Of a DNA stretch of 64,000 bases, positions 53,963 through 64,000 are shown in pieces (position 1 is the first letter of the stretch; the number at the start of each line of letters is the position of its first letter). The notes under the pieces were generated by a model. The model was not told where the DNA came from and made no database searches. It saw nothing but the letters and a program-made list of their open reading frames with translations. This DNA is from Aquabacter sp040049275 (GTDB lineage Bacteria > Pseudomonadota > Alphaproteobacteria > Rhizobiales > Xanthobacteraceae), in the NCBI RefSeq assembly GCF_040049275.1, contig NZ_JBDZDT010000005.1:1-64000 (forward strand), given 5' to 3'. The translations under genes were made by a program, and so were the position numbers.

Positions 53963-54940
53963 CTATTCGACCTTGATGTTGGCCGCGCGGGCGATCTCTC
54001 CCATCTTCTTGATCTCGCTGCGGATGAAGGTACCGAACGCCTCTGGCGTGCTGCCAACCGCCTCGCAGCCGAGTTCCGTCAGGCGGGTCTTGATGGATTC
54101 ATCCTTGAGGACTTTCACGATCTCCTGGTTCAGGTACGTCACGATCTGCGCGGGCACCTTGGCGGGCAGGACGATGCCGTACCATTCATAGATTTCCAGC
54201 TTCACGCCCTCTTCCGACATGGTTGGCACATCGGGGACCATGGAGGACCGCTCGGGCGTGGTTAGCGCGATCAGGCGCAGTTTGCCGGATTTGATGTGCG
54301 GCAGGGCCGCCGACAGCACCGTGAAATACAGCTTGGTCTCACCCGCAATGACGGAAACCAGCGCCGGGGCCGCGCCCTTATAGGCGACAGGCACGATGTC
54401 CGTGCCGGCAAGGTTGTTGAGCTGGGCGAGCGCCAGATGGGGCGGCGTTCCTATGCCCGCGGTCGCGGCATCTATCTTCCCGGGATTGGCTTTGGCGTAT
54501 GCGATCAGCTCCCGAACTGAATTTGCCGGCACGGAAGGATGGACGACGAGGCCGTAGAGCCCCGTGGCTGCGAGAGTGACGGGCGTGAAGTCCGTGACCG
54601 GGTTGAACGGCAGCGAGGGGAAGACGGCGGGATTGATGGCGAGATTGCTTGTCGCCAGCCCCATTGTGTAACCGTCGGGAGGGGCCTTCGCGATGGCATC
54701 CAAGCCGATATTCGTGGCGGCTCCCGCCCGGTTGTCCACGACGACGGGCTTTTGAATGTTCTCGCTCAGCTTCTGGGCGATGATCCGTCCTACGGCGTCC
54801 GATCCGCCGCCGGGTGGAAAGCTGACGATGAGTTTTATGGCTCTTTCTGGAAATGATGTCTGGGCCGAACTGCTGGCAGGCATCCCTAAGACCGCCGCCT
54901 GACACAGGGCGGCGACCGTGAGGAAATTCCAGATCTTCAT
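53963..54940 (-). CDS. Bug/TctC-family periplasmic binding protein (orphan, second copy)
   Basis: 325 residues from ATG 54940, with GGGAGAGAC upstream. Signal peptide IWNFLTVAALCQAAVLGMPASSSA, then FPERAIKLIVSFPPGGGSDAVG, VVVDNRAGAATNIG and DFTPVTLAATG, the family hallmarks. It binds carboxylates or other small acids in the periplasm. No TctA/B genes are present. It is divergent from an MmgE/PrpD gene across a 406-bp region, suggesting joint control of a catabolic step. Confidence 0.88.
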   Translation of the reverse strand: MKIWNFLTVAALCQAAVLGMPASSSAQTSFPERAIKLIVSFPPGGGSDAVGRIIAQKLSENIQKPVVVDNRAGAATNIGLDAIAKAPPDGYTMGLATSNLAINPAVFPSLPFNPVTDFTPVTLAATGLYGLVVHPSVPANSVRELIAYAKANPGKIDAATAGIGTPPHLALAQLNNLAGTDIVPVAYKGAAPALVSVIAGETKLYFTVLSAALPHIKSGKLRLIALTTPERSSMVPDVPTMSEEGVKLEIYEWYGIVLPAKVPAQIVTYLNQEIVKVLKDESIKTRLTELGCEAVGSTPEAFGTFIRSEIKKMGEIARAANIKVE

Positions 54941-55346
54941 ATGTCTCTCCCTACAGGATTCTTGTTTTTCAACCCGATCAAGCGAGCTGGTTGGGGCATC
55001 GGCGTCCATGGGCCTGGGAGCGTGTCGCCGCTGTCTTTCGCATTATGAAGATAGTTGCGACAGATTGGCAATGATACGTCGCGGCCTTGCCCCGAGGGGG
55101 GACGCTTCACGAATTTGCTTCCGCCGTAAACACAGCGGGGCAACGCGAGGGATGATGCTGGGCCGCGAGGCGTGGCAGCTGGGAGGCTGCGTATTTCTTA
55201 TTGACGGTATCGTTTTCTCATAGATATAGATTCGTTGCTCGGAGATCGTGCGGGTTCAATCTGCGCATGCTCTGCTCGCCAATAAATGTGTTGGGCAAGT
55301 CTTCTGATAGAGTTGTTCTCAAAATTTAAGTGAAGCGCGGTTCAAT
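54941..55346. other. 406-bp divergent intergenic region (Bug / MmgE-PrpD)
   Basis: The region is less GC-rich than the neighbours, with TTATTGACGGTATCG and AT-rich tracts near 55190-55235. It must hold both promoters. A tandem ATAGAT ATAGAT lies near 55220-55231. Short open frames in it have no ribosome site and no protein signature, so I call no gene. No regulator gene is nearby. Confidence 0.45.
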
Positions 55347-56732
55347 ATGAACAGACGTGCGCCAATTTCCCGGATCGTCGGCGAATTCGCCAGTGAGATT
55401 AAGCTCGGCGATATACCGGAAGCCATCCGGCACACAGCAAAGCTTCATATTCTCGATTCCCTTGGTGTTGGCCTTGTTTCGTCCCGGCTCGCCGCGAGCC
55501 GCAGCATGGTCGATGCTCTGGCCGATGGTTCGGCCGGAACCCATGGAATCATCGGATCGCACCACAAGGTTTCGTTGAGCGATGCCCTCCTGGCGAACGG
55601 GATGCTCATCAACGGAATTGAGTATGACGACACGTCCATAGAAGGGCGTGTGCATCCCAACGGCTATTGCACGCCGGTCGCCCTGTGGTGCGGGAATGAA
55701 TGGGGTGTGGGAGGCCGGGATATCCTCGTGGCCTATATCGTCGGGATCGAGATCGCGATCCGGGTGGGCGCGGCGTCCAAAGGCACGTTTCAGCAACGCG
55801 GCGTCGACATTATCGGCCTGAGCGGCGCTTTCGGCGCCGCGGTCCTCGCCGGGCGTCTCCTTGGCCTCGATGGCGTCCAGATGAGCCATGCGCAGGGGAT
55901 CGCGCACAGCATGGCCGCGGGCAGCCGCGAATTCACCCGCGAGCTTGCCACCACAAAAGCACTGCATCCGGCATGGGCCGGCGTTTGCGGTGTGACCGCG
56001 GCCCGCCTGGCGCGGAGCGGCATGATTGTCCCGAGTGAGCCTTATGAGGGGCTCTATGGCCTCTACCGGATCATGGCGGCGGAACGCTTCAGCCAATGCG
56101 ACCTGAGCCTTCTGACCGAGGGGCTCGGCGAGACATGGCTATGCGGGCAGCTTGCGGTGAAGCCGCTCCCGGCCTGCTACTTTCTCATCCCCGCGATCGA
56201 TGCGGCGATTGCGCTTAGAAACCAGTTTGCGCTGCCACTGGAAGAGATCCGGACGATCGAGGTTTTCCTGCCGCGCGCGGCCATCAACACAGTATGTGAG
56301 CCCGCCCCGCAGCGCCTGCGGCCGCAGCATTCCTATGCCGCGCAGTTCAGCATCTATTACAGCGTCGCCGCTGCCTTGGTGCGCGGCCGCTTCGGGCTGG
56401 AGGAGATCGAGGCCGAGGCTCTGGCTGACCCTGTCATTCTGGACCTCGCCGGGAAGGTCACTTACCGGGAGGACGAGACATCCACCTTCCCCGCCAACTA
56501 CACGGCCACCCTGCACGTGGAGATGCGGGATGGGAGTGTCTACCGGCACGAAGAGCGAGAGCACCGCGGCGGCGCGGCGCGTCCCATGACCGAGGCTCAG
56601 ATCATCGAGAAATTCATGGCGAACGCGATCGGAACTCTGACCGCGGAAAACCAGCAGCGCGTTCGCGACACGGTTCTTGGTCTTGAGTCTGCGGGCAGCG
56701 TTGTGCCTCTCCTCACAGCTCTCTCTCCCTAA
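55347..56732 (+). CDS. MmgE/PrpD family protein
   Basis: 461 residues. Conserved segments: LHILDSLGVGLVSSRL, LLANGMLINGIEYDDT, HPNGYCTPVALWCGNEWGVGG, and LGLDGVQMSHAQGIAHSMAAGSREF. The family includes 2-methylcitrate dehydratase (PrpD), itaconate-type and other dehydratases/isomerases; no subtype can be set from sequence. Divergent from a Bug binding protein, which suggests a pathway for an organic acid. The ribosome site before the ATG is weak. Confidence 0.85.
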   Translation: MNRRAPISRIVGEFASEIKLGDIPEAIRHTAKLHILDSLGVGLVSSRLAASRSMVDALADGSAGTHGIIGSHHKVSLSDALLANGMLINGIEYDDTSIEGRVHPNGYCTPVALWCGNEWGVGGRDILVAYIVGIEIAIRVGAASKGTFQQRGVDIIGLSGAFGAAVLAGRLLGLDGVQMSHAQGIAHSMAAGSREFTRELATTKALHPAWAGVCGVTAARLARSGMIVPSEPYEGLYGLYRIMAAERFSQCDLSLLTEGLGETWLCGQLAVKPLPACYFLIPAIDAAIALRNQFALPLEEIRTIEVFLPRAAINTVCEPAPQRLRPQHSYAAQFSIYYSVAAALVRGRFGLEEIEAEALADPVILDLAGKVTYREDETSTFPANYTATLHVEMRDGSVYRHEEREHRGGAARPMTEAQIIEKFMANAIGTLTAENQQRVRDTVLGLESAGSVVPLLTALSP

Positions 56733-56822
56733 ACGGAGAGTTGCCTTCGCCAGGGCCGAAGTCGTGGCTTGGATCGAAGGCCGGACCGCCGCGCGCTGCA
56801 CGCACATAGCGGCGTGCGCCCC

Positions 56823-57059
56823 TCAGCGCAGGCGCGCCCCAATCACGCTGGCACCCACGTCACAAAACCCCTCAGCGTCGATCTTTTCGAGCACGACGTC
56901 CGCCACATGATCTTCCGAGATAAGTCGTCGCGATTCAAAAGTGCGGCAGGCATCATGAAGCACGCTCCGAGCCGCCCTGGCTGATTTGTAGACCACAACT
57001 CGACGCTCCACCTTCGATGAATCTGACGACGGGGCGCGATAGCAGTCGATAAATATCAT
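56823..57059 (-). CDS. Hypothetical protein, 78 residues
   Basis: ATG 57059 has GGGAGG 8 bases upstream, good evidence for translation. The protein (MIFIDCYRAPSSDSSKVERR...) is not recognised; it has a hydrophilic N-terminus and a C-terminal stretch VADVVLEKIDAEGFCDVGAS. Its codons are less GC-rich than in neighbouring genes, consistent with accessory DNA. It converges with the MmgE/PrpD gene (90-bp gap). Confidence 0.5.
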   Translation of the reverse strand: MIFIDCYRAPSSDSSKVERRVVVYKSARAARSVLHDACRTFESRRLISEDHVADVVLEKIDAEGFCDVGASVIGARLR

Positions 57060-57380
57060 CCAATAGCCTCCCAGTTGCCGAGGAGGATAGCCAATTTCAC
57101 GGACTATTACAAATTACTGCACCTTTTTACCGGCAGCGGGAACCCGCCGGCATTACTCTGGCGCCGGCATTTTTGATCTGTTCGACGGGGTTGGGTTCGG
57201 GCGGATTTGAGCACGGTTTTCAGCCTTGCTTCGCCCTCTGCCGGGAGGGACGAGAAGGTTCCGACATCACTCTTCGTTTTTCCGGCAAGAATCTGCGGGC
57301 AGGTCGCGCTGCAGAAAAGGAACAATGCCCTTCGCCCAGCATTGGTACCAAACTAGAGCTTAATGCTGGGAGATGCCGCT
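57060..57380. other. 321-bp intergenic region without a supported gene
   Basis: Divergent between the 78-residue hypothetical gene and the DUF3309 gene. Several short open frames lack ribosome sites and signatures. No hairpin of note was seen. It probably holds both promoters. Confidence 0.4.
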
Positions 57381-57551
57381 ATGAGCCTTTTGCTGCTTTT
57401 GATCGTCCTTATCCTGCTTTTCGGTGGTGGCGGACTGTTCTACGGAGGCGGCCGCTACCGGAATCATGGGTTCGGTGTCGGTGGAATTCTCGTGATCCTT
57501 CTGATCGTGCTGCTGCTTACCGGCGGCTTTGGGCACGGGCCAATTCTCTAA
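57381..57551 (+). CDS. DUF3309-family small hydrophobic protein
   Basis: 56 residues from ATG 57381, with GGGAG upstream. It opens SLLLLLIVLILLFGGGG and ends in VILLIVLLLTGGFG, matching the DUF3309 family of tiny two-span membrane proteins with a Gly-rich middle (GGRYRNHGFGVGG). Function is unknown; the family is widespread in Hyphomicrobiales. It is preceded by the 321-bp promoter region. Confidence 0.85.
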   Translation: MSLLLLLIVLILLFGGGGLFYGGGRYRNHGFGVGGILVILLIVLLLTGGFGHGPIL

Positions 57552-57630
57552 GCGACCTCGACATTCGACCGTCCATAATTTGGACGGTCGAATGGTGCGT
57601 GCGCTGGCTCCGAGCTACGTCCAGCTTGAC

Positions 57631-57927
57631 CTATCGCGGAGGCCGCCTGAGCGCCCGCCAGCCCAAATGTCCGAGCAGCAATACGGCCCAGACAGCCAGC
57701 AGGATCGCGCCGACTGGAAGGGTAACCAGCCCCAGCCAGCCCAGGACGCCCATCGTGTAGAGCAGGCCGCCAAGGTCAGCGCCCGCGATGAGGCATGGAT
57801 GCACCCCGCCTTCATTTACGGTGCAGCCTGCCGCTGTCGCGACAAGGCTGACGAGGGCGACGGATATCACCGGGAAAAGGGCGAACAGAGCGATGCAGAG
57901 CAGGGAGAGGCTGTAGGCACGAATCAC
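57631..57927 (-). CDS. Conserved membrane protein of unknown function
   Basis: 98 residues from GTG 57927, with CGAGG 8 bases upstream; the frame extends to ATG 58122, but the extra segment is low-conservation. Two to three membrane spans (LSLLCIALFALFPVISVALVSL, LYTMGVLGWLGLVTLPVGAIL) flank a loop with two Cys (AGCTVNEGGVHPCLIAGADLGG) that may form a disulfide. I recall similar uncharacterised proteins with this CxVNEGG-HPC loop in proteobacteria, but no name. The convergent DUF3309 gene ends 79 bp away. Confidence 0.55.
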   Translation of the reverse strand: MIRAYSLSLLCIALFALFPVISVALVSLVATAAGCTVNEGGVHPCLIAGADLGGLLYTMGVLGWLGLVTLPVGAILLAVWAVLLLGHLGWRALRRPPR

Positions 57928-58224
57928 GTTGTCTGCCTCGTCGCTTATCGGGCTGGCGCAGCTCGCTGCCGTCGACGTGGTTATCAATGCGCTTGCGACG
58001 TAGGCCTCGATGCAGATGCCAAGGCCAAAGGAAGCGGGGAGCACCGGAGACGGGAATGAGGTGCCTGACCCGGCCTGAGGCCATCTGAGGCCGGTGCTAT
58101 CGCTTCCAGTCCGGCAGGCCATCCAACGGACACGCCAGCGAGCGCGTCGTTTGTGAGCGAAGTCATGAATGCTGGATGCGCCAAACCTGAGAGCTCAAGG
58201 GTTTTATGGCTTGGCGTATGTAGG

Positions 58225-58299
58225 TGGCTCCCCGGGCCGGATTCGAACCAGCGACCAACCGGTTAACAGCCGGTTGCTCTACCACTGAGCTACCGGGGA
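58225..58299 (-). tRNA. tRNA-Asn (GTT)
   Basis: 75-nt cloverleaf on the minus strand, CCA encoded. Acceptor TCCCCGG pairs with CCGGGGA; D-arm GCTC-AGTGGTA-GAGC; anticodon loop CTGTTAA on an ACCGG/CCGGT stem gives GTT (Asn); T-loop TTCGAAT. Confidence 0.97.
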
Positions 58300-58387
58300 A
58301 CAGGCGCTCGTCAGCAAGGCGCGCCATATAGCAACCGGGGGGCGGCTTGTGAAGCCGGCTGGGCAAGAAATCTCGCCCTGTCCCCAC

Positions 58388-60214
<1,827 letters not shown>

Positions 60215-60333
60215 CTGGATCTCCGGTTCGAGCCTTTGGGCATCCGCCCGGCGCCGCATCTTTTGGCGGCTGCGCGAAACGATGCTCGGGAGCGGGGCAG
60301 GCAAACTTCCATCGGCTCGGGCGCCCGCCGCGC

Positions 60334-60407
60334 TGGAGGCCACGCCCGGAATCGAACCGGGGTGCACGGATTTGCAGTCCGCTGCGTAACCACTCCGCCA
60401 CGTGGCC
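60334..60407 (-). tRNA. tRNA-Cys (GCA)
   Basis: 74-nt minus-strand cloverleaf with encoded CCA. Acceptor GGCCACG pairs with CGTGGCC; anticodon loop CTGCAAA on a CGGA/TCCG stem gives GCA (Cys); T-loop TTCGATT. It lies upstream of the ABC exporter on the same strand. Confidence 0.97.
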
Positions 60408-60633
60408 TCATGGGCGCGGTTGTTAAAGCAGGACAATGGTTTGTGCAAGCCGCCGGGCTATGTTGTTCACTGCGTTTCAGAATTCGACGCGCCGCCGGTT
60501 TTGGAATCAGGCTCTCGCCGCGCGGATCTGCGATGGGCCAAATTGTGCCAACCCGCATGACTTGAGACCGTAACAGGCTGCGATTAGGCCAACGCATCGC
60601 CCGTTCAGGGCGATGCCTCAGGAGAGACCCATC

Positions 60634-61197
60634 ATGAACATGCGCACTCTGATCGCCGCCGGCGTCGTGGCGTGCCTGCCGACGCTCGCTCTCGCCGCAG
60701 ACCCGATTCTCGCCGTCGGCTTCGTGGAAAAGGCCGTGATCAAGGCGAAGGTGTCCGCCATCGATGCGAACACCCGCACCATCACGCTGGTCGGTCCGCA
60801 GGGCAATTGGCTGGCGGTGAAGGCCGGCCCGGAAATGCAGAATTTCGGCCAGATCAAGGTGGGTGACACGGTCACCGCCGGCATGGAGCAGGCCACCGAG
60901 ATCAGCGTCGTCCACCCCAATGACGGTACCCCGGTGCCTGCCGACGTGAAGACCCTCGACACCGCCCCGACCGGCGCGAAGCCCGGCATGATCGTGACCG
61001 ATCGCCGCGAGATCGCCGCCACCATCACCAAGATCGCCGCGGACACCCGCACCGTGACCCTCCAGGGCCCGGCCGGAAACTCCGTCGACATCAAGGTCCC
61101 CGCCGAGCAGGACGGCTTCAAGAAGCTCAGCGTGGGCGACCATGTGATCTTCCGCCAGATCACGGTCGCTGGCATCGGCGACACCGGCAAGAACTGA
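60634..61197 (+). CDS. Periplasmic protein with two internal beta repeats
   Basis: 187 residues from ATG 60634, with AGGAGAG upstream. Signal peptide LIAAGVVACLPTLALAA. The mature part has two similar blocks: IKAKVSAIDANTRTITLVGPQG ending KVGDTVTAG, and ATITKIAADTRTVTLQGPAG ending SVGDHVIFR. Each looks like a small beta-barrel (DUF5666-like). Function unknown; probably a periplasmic or envelope protein. It precedes pcm by 148 bp. Confidence 0.8.
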   Translation: MNMRTLIAAGVVACLPTLALAADPILAVGFVEKAVIKAKVSAIDANTRTITLVGPQGNWLAVKAGPEMQNFGQIKVGDTVTAGMEQATEISVVHPNDGTPVPADVKTLDTAPTGAKPGMIVTDRREIAATITKIAADTRTVTLQGPAGNSVDIKVPAEQDGFKKLSVGDHVIFRQITVAGIGDTGKN

Positions 61198-61210
61198 GAT
61201 AAAGCTTCCG

Positions 61211-61240
61211 GGCGGGAGGCGCGCCTGCGTCTCCCGCCCC
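61211..61240. terminator. Terminator-like hairpin before pcm
   Basis: GGGCGGGAG (61211-61219) pairs with CTCCCGCCC (61232-61240) around a 12-base loop containing GGCGCGCC, 14 bp after the stop of the duplicated-domain gene. No T-run follows, so its efficiency is uncertain. Confidence 0.4.
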
Positions 61241-61345
61241 TTGGACCGGCCAGTCCCCGCTTTGGGGGCTCGCGCTTGCAAATGGCTCTACGCTGTGGCT
61301 CATCACGGGGAAGGGCTCAACGCAGACATAGCCGGAGGGGCTGCG

Positions 61346-62017
61346 ATGATCGATTTTGCCGAGTTGCGTCGTGGAATGGTGGACGGTCAGGTCCGCACCA
61401 ATGACGTGACCGACCCACGGATCGTCGACGCCATGCTGGAGATTCCGCGCGAGCGATTCGTGCCGGAGCATCTGCGGACGCTCGCTTATATCGATGACGA
61501 CCTCGTCATCCGCCCGCCGTCCAACGGCACGCCGGCACGCTATCTGCTGGAGCCGATGATTCTGGCCAAGCTCGTCCAGCTCGCCGATGTGCAGGCGGAC
61601 GATCTGGTTCTCGATGTGGGCGCGGGCACCGGCTATTCGGCGGCCGTTCTCGGTCGGCTGAGCGGCCAGGTGGTCAGCGTGGACGACGATGCGGAGCTGG
61701 TGGCTGCCGCGAACGCGACGCTGGCGGACCTTGGCATTTCCAATACCGCGACCTTCCAGGGCGCGCTCACCGCCGGCTGGGCGCCCGAGGCGCCTTATGA
61801 TGTCATCTTCGTCAACGGCTCGGTGGATGTCGTCCCCCCGGCGCTCCTTGCGCAGCTGAAGGATGGCGGGCGACTCATCGCAGTGGTGGGCCGGGGCGGC
61901 GCTGGCCGTGCGGCAGTCTTCACCAAAGTGGGTACGTCCATCAGCGAGCGGGTGGTCTTCAATGCCGCCGTGCCGCCGCTTCCCGGCTTCGAAGCCCCGC
62001 CGCGCTTTACTTTCTGA
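61346..62017 (+). CDS. pcm: Protein-L-isoaspartate O-methyltransferase
   Basis: 223 residues from ATG 61346, with GGAGGGG upstream. It repairs isoaspartyl damage in proteins using SAM. Motifs: MVDGQVRTNDVTDPRIVDAML, ERFVPEHLRTLAY, and the SAM-binding VLDVGAGTGYSAAVLGRL. The start and length fit the alphaproteobacterial form, which is slightly longer than E. coli PCM. It lies just upstream of tolC, a conserved order in this group. Confidence 0.92.
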   Translation: MIDFAELRRGMVDGQVRTNDVTDPRIVDAMLEIPRERFVPEHLRTLAYIDDDLVIRPPSNGTPARYLLEPMILAKLVQLADVQADDLVLDVGAGTGYSAAVLGRLSGQVVSVDDDAELVAAANATLADLGISNTATFQGALTAGWAPEAPYDVIFVNGSVDVVPPALLAQLKDGGRLIAVVGRGGAGRAAVFTKVGTSISERVVFNAAVPPLPGFEAPPRFTF

Positions 62018-62190
62018 GTCGGCAGTTAGGGTTAACACGACCTGTGGCGTATCTGCCGCGGTCCGTCAGAAAAGCATCGGGAAGCTTGCCGGTCTGTTCC
62101 ATAGGGTGAAGCGGGTGGCTATGTTGCGAGTCGCACATGCTGAGCTGGGCGGACCAGTATGTTTTTGTAGTGTGGGTCGGGGAGAGGTAC

Positions 62191-63585
62191 ATGTCCCTTT
62201 CGGCGCGGGTTCGCCGACGCATTAGCGTTCTGGCTTCGATTGCCTTCGCGTCGGCTGTCGCCGTGCCTTCGGGCGTTTCGGCACAATCACTCGATGCGGC
62301 ACTTGCAGCGGCGTACATTAATAATCCAAGCTTGAATTCACAGCGCGCCGGCACGCGCGCCGTCGACGAGAACGTCTCCCAGGCACTGTCCGGCTATCGG
62401 CCGAACGTGTCTGCCGGCGCCAGCGTCGGCTCGCAGTATTCGCGCTATTCGGCGGCAGGGCAGAGCTCGAACGGGACACTCAATCCCCGCCAGTTCAACC
62501 TCACCGTCACGCAGACCATCTTCAACGGCTTTCTTACCGCCAACACGACCCGGCAGGCCGAGTCGCAGGTAAAGGGTTCCCGCGAAACCCTGCGCAACAC
62601 CGAGCAGACCGTCCTCCTGAATGGCGTCACGGCCTATATGGACGTGATCCAGGGCATCGCGCTCCTGGAACTGCAGCAGCAGAACCTTGCTGCCCTCCAG
62701 CAGGAATTGCGCGCGACCCGCGACCGCTTCAATGTGGGCGAGGTGACGCGCACCGACGTGGCCCAGGCCGAGGCGCGCGTCGCTTCCGCGCAGTACCAGG
62801 TGGCCCAGGCGGTCGCGAATCTCAGCTCCTATCGCGCTGTCTACCGGCAGGTGATCGGCCTTGATCCCGGCAAGCTGACGCCGCCTTCGCCGGCGGTGGA
62901 GCGCCGGATCCCCTCGACGCTGGATTCGGTCATCAATGCGGGTCTTCATCAGCACCCCGCGGTCATGGCCTCGCAATATGCGGTGGACGCCTCTAACTTC
63001 CAGGTGCGCATGGCGGAGAGCAATCTCGCCCCGAACCTGAACGTGCAGGGCCAGCTCCAGCAGAGCTATGACCAGTCCGGCACCATCGATTCCCAGGCCG
63101 GCGCCAGTGTCATGCTGAACCTGACGGTGCCGATCTATCAGGGCGGCGCGGAATATTCCGCGATCCGGCAGGCCAAGGAATTCCTCAGCCAGGCCCGCAT
63201 CGAAGTGGATGTGAACCGTGACCAGGTGCGCACCCAGGCGGTGCAGTACTGGGGCTCGCTCGAAGCCGCGAAGGCGCAGATCGAGGCCGCCCAGTCCCAG
63301 GTGGCGGCCAATACCCTCGCGCTCGAAGGTGTTCGTGAGGAATGGCGTGTCGGCCAACGCACCACGACCGACGTGCTGAACGCGCAGACCGACCTCACCA
63401 ATTCGAAGTCGGCCCTGGTGGTTGCCCAGCGCGACCGTGTGGTGGCGGCCTATTCGCTGATCTCCATCATCGGCAAGCTGGACGCCATCTCGCTCGCCCT
63501 GAAGGTGCCGGTCTACGACCCCAAGGTGCACTACATGCAGGTGCGCGACAGCTGGGTCGGGGTGCGTACGCCTGACGGAAAGTAG
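62191..63585 (+). CDS. tolC: TolC-family outer-membrane channel
   Basis: 464 residues from ATG 62191, with GGAGAGG upstream. Signal peptide VLASIAFASAVAVPSGVSAQ, then two copies of the outer-membrane efflux repeat: SLDAALAAAYINNPSLNSQRAG, and later STLDSVINAGLHQHPAVMASQ. Helical segments with LLELQQQNLAALQQEL complete the tunnel fold. It forms the outer-membrane duct for type I secretion and drug efflux. It follows pcm, precedes popZ. Confidence 0.93.
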   Translation: MSLSARVRRRISVLASIAFASAVAVPSGVSAQSLDAALAAAYINNPSLNSQRAGTRAVDENVSQALSGYRPNVSAGASVGSQYSRYSAAGQSSNGTLNPRQFNLTVTQTIFNGFLTANTTRQAESQVKGSRETLRNTEQTVLLNGVTAYMDVIQGIALLELQQQNLAALQQELRATRDRFNVGEVTRTDVAQAEARVASAQYQVAQAVANLSSYRAVYRQVIGLDPGKLTPPSPAVERRIPSTLDSVINAGLHQHPAVMASQYAVDASNFQVRMAESNLAPNLNVQGQLQQSYDQSGTIDSQAGASVMLNLTVPIYQGGAEYSAIRQAKEFLSQARIEVDVNRDQVRTQAVQYWGSLEAAKAQIEAAQSQVAANTLALEGVREEWRVGQRTTTDVLNAQTDLTNSKSALVVAQRDRVVAAYSLISIIGKLDAISLALKVPVYDPKVHYMQVRDSWVGVRTPDGK

Positions 63586-63719
63586 TGACTTTCTCCGTCA
63601 CGGGCTTTTGCGGCCGGTTCCGGCGATGCCATACTTGAAAAATAGGTGCGATTCTGGCGTCCCTGATCAATCGTAGCTTGCCGCGCGGTTTGAAGGACGT
63701 CTTCGGCCGAGGTCGAGAG

Positions 63720-64000
63720 ATGTCCGCGAGCGCAAAGCCCAACGAAACCTCCATGGACGAGATCCTCGCTTCGATTCGCAGGATTATCGCAGACGACGAG
63801 CCGCTGCCGCGCCGCCAGCCGGAGCGGCCGGCGGACGCGCCGGTGCACCGGCCGGCGGCTGAGGCGGCGCGTCCGACCGGTAGCCTTGCCGGCCAAGCTC
63901 CCGTGCGCGAACATCGTTTCGCGGCCGCCCCTGCCACTGACGCGGCGGACCTGATGGAGGGCGAGGAAATGCCGGACTATCCGTACCAGGGTGCAGCGCC
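63720..64000 (+). CDS. popZ: PopZ (DUF2497) polar organizing protein, N-terminal part
   Basis: ATG 63720 opens a frame with no stop before the window end (93 codons). The N-terminus SASAKPNETSMDEILASIRR and the following IIADDEP match the conserved first helix of PopZ, which forms a polar scaffold anchoring the chromosome origin in alphaproteobacteria. The rest is the typical Pro/Ala/Glu-rich disordered region. The C-terminal helices lie beyond the window. Position after pcm-tolC fits the Hyphomicrobiales gene order. Confidence 0.85.
   Translation, partial: MSASAKPNETSMDEILASIRRIIADDEPLPRRQPERPADAPVHRPAAEAARPTGSLAGQAPVREHRFAAAPATDAADLMEGEEMPDYPYQGAA

Noticed and set aside
54918..55223. 101-residue plus-strand frame
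   Set aside because: Overlaps the Bug protein start antisense; no ribosome site.
57107..57325. 72-residue minus-strand frame
   Set aside because: No ribosome site or protein signature; left as intergenic.
58225..58299. Genomic-island attachment site in tRNA-Asn
   Set aside because: No integrase and no repeated tRNA 3' end were found in the window.

Overview
The window is GC-rich, densely packed alphaproteobacterial chromosome. The gene content fits the order Hyphomicrobiales, probably a Xanthobacteraceae-type organism (Azorhizobium/Xanthobacter-like). Pointers are the pcm-tolC-popZ order at the right end, hspQ, DUF1489 and DUF3309 proteins, a class I PHA synthase, gatCAB, an isovaleryl-CoA dehydrogenase and a 5'-nucleotidase carrying WKEGRDP repeats. 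The family assignment is inference; no rRNA is present to settle it.

Layout. 0-5.5 kb: the 5' end of an IS5-type transposase at the left edge, then a minus-strand HlyD-FUSC-hybrid histidine kinase run. 5.9-14 kb: a mosaic of single genes: APC permease, serine hydrolase, DUF1428, zinc-ribbon protein, an orphan Bug/TctC binding protein with an alpha/beta-barrel partner, VOC protein, flavin reductase, and a divergent MFS/TetR pair with a perfect operator palindrome. 14-18 kb: acyl-CoA genes (methylmalonyl-CoA decarboxylase-like plus family III CoA transferase) and phaC. 18-24.9 kb: lipoprotein, GT9 heptosyltransferase-like protein, cytochrome c, rsmE, glutamate-cysteine-ligase-like YbdK, hspQ, a malyl-CoA-lyase-like enzyme and a Tat-exported ChaC-like protein. 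24.9-32 kb: recQ, then gatC-gatA-chorismate mutase (all ATGA-coupled), an inverted GT2 gene and gatB. 32-38.5 kb: a large secreted RTX/5'-nucleotidase, lipB, tRNA-Leu and two polysaccharide deacetylases. 38.7-47.3 kb: mgtE, a GGDEF-EAL protein, isovaleryl-CoA dehydrogenase, aldo/keto reductase, YdcF-like protein, DUF3253, GST and DUF1489. 47.4-53.9 kb: chemoreceptor, sulfurtransferase plus cysteine synthase, photolyase and glutaminase. 53.9-58.1 kb: a looser, less GC-rich accessory stretch with a second orphan Bug protein divergent from an MmgE/PrpD gene and several small hypothetical genes. 58.2-64 kb: tRNA-Asn, MsbA-type ABC exporter, tRNA-Cys, a duplicated-domain periplasmic protein, pcm, tolC and the start of popZ.

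The genes are mostly housekeeping and general metabolism; there is no CRISPR array, prophage, or obvious defence or biosynthetic island. I did not find a convincing undescribed multi-gene system. The most unusual items are the RTX/5'-nucleotidase with six tandem C-terminal repeats and altered metal-site residues, a pair of equal-length 205-bp dispersed repeats, chorismate mutase coupled to gatCA, a Tat-exported gamma-glutamylcyclotransferase, a possible ATT start codon, and a tRNA-Leu with a U-U acceptor mismatch. Shine-Dalgarno (SD) spacing decided most start choices.
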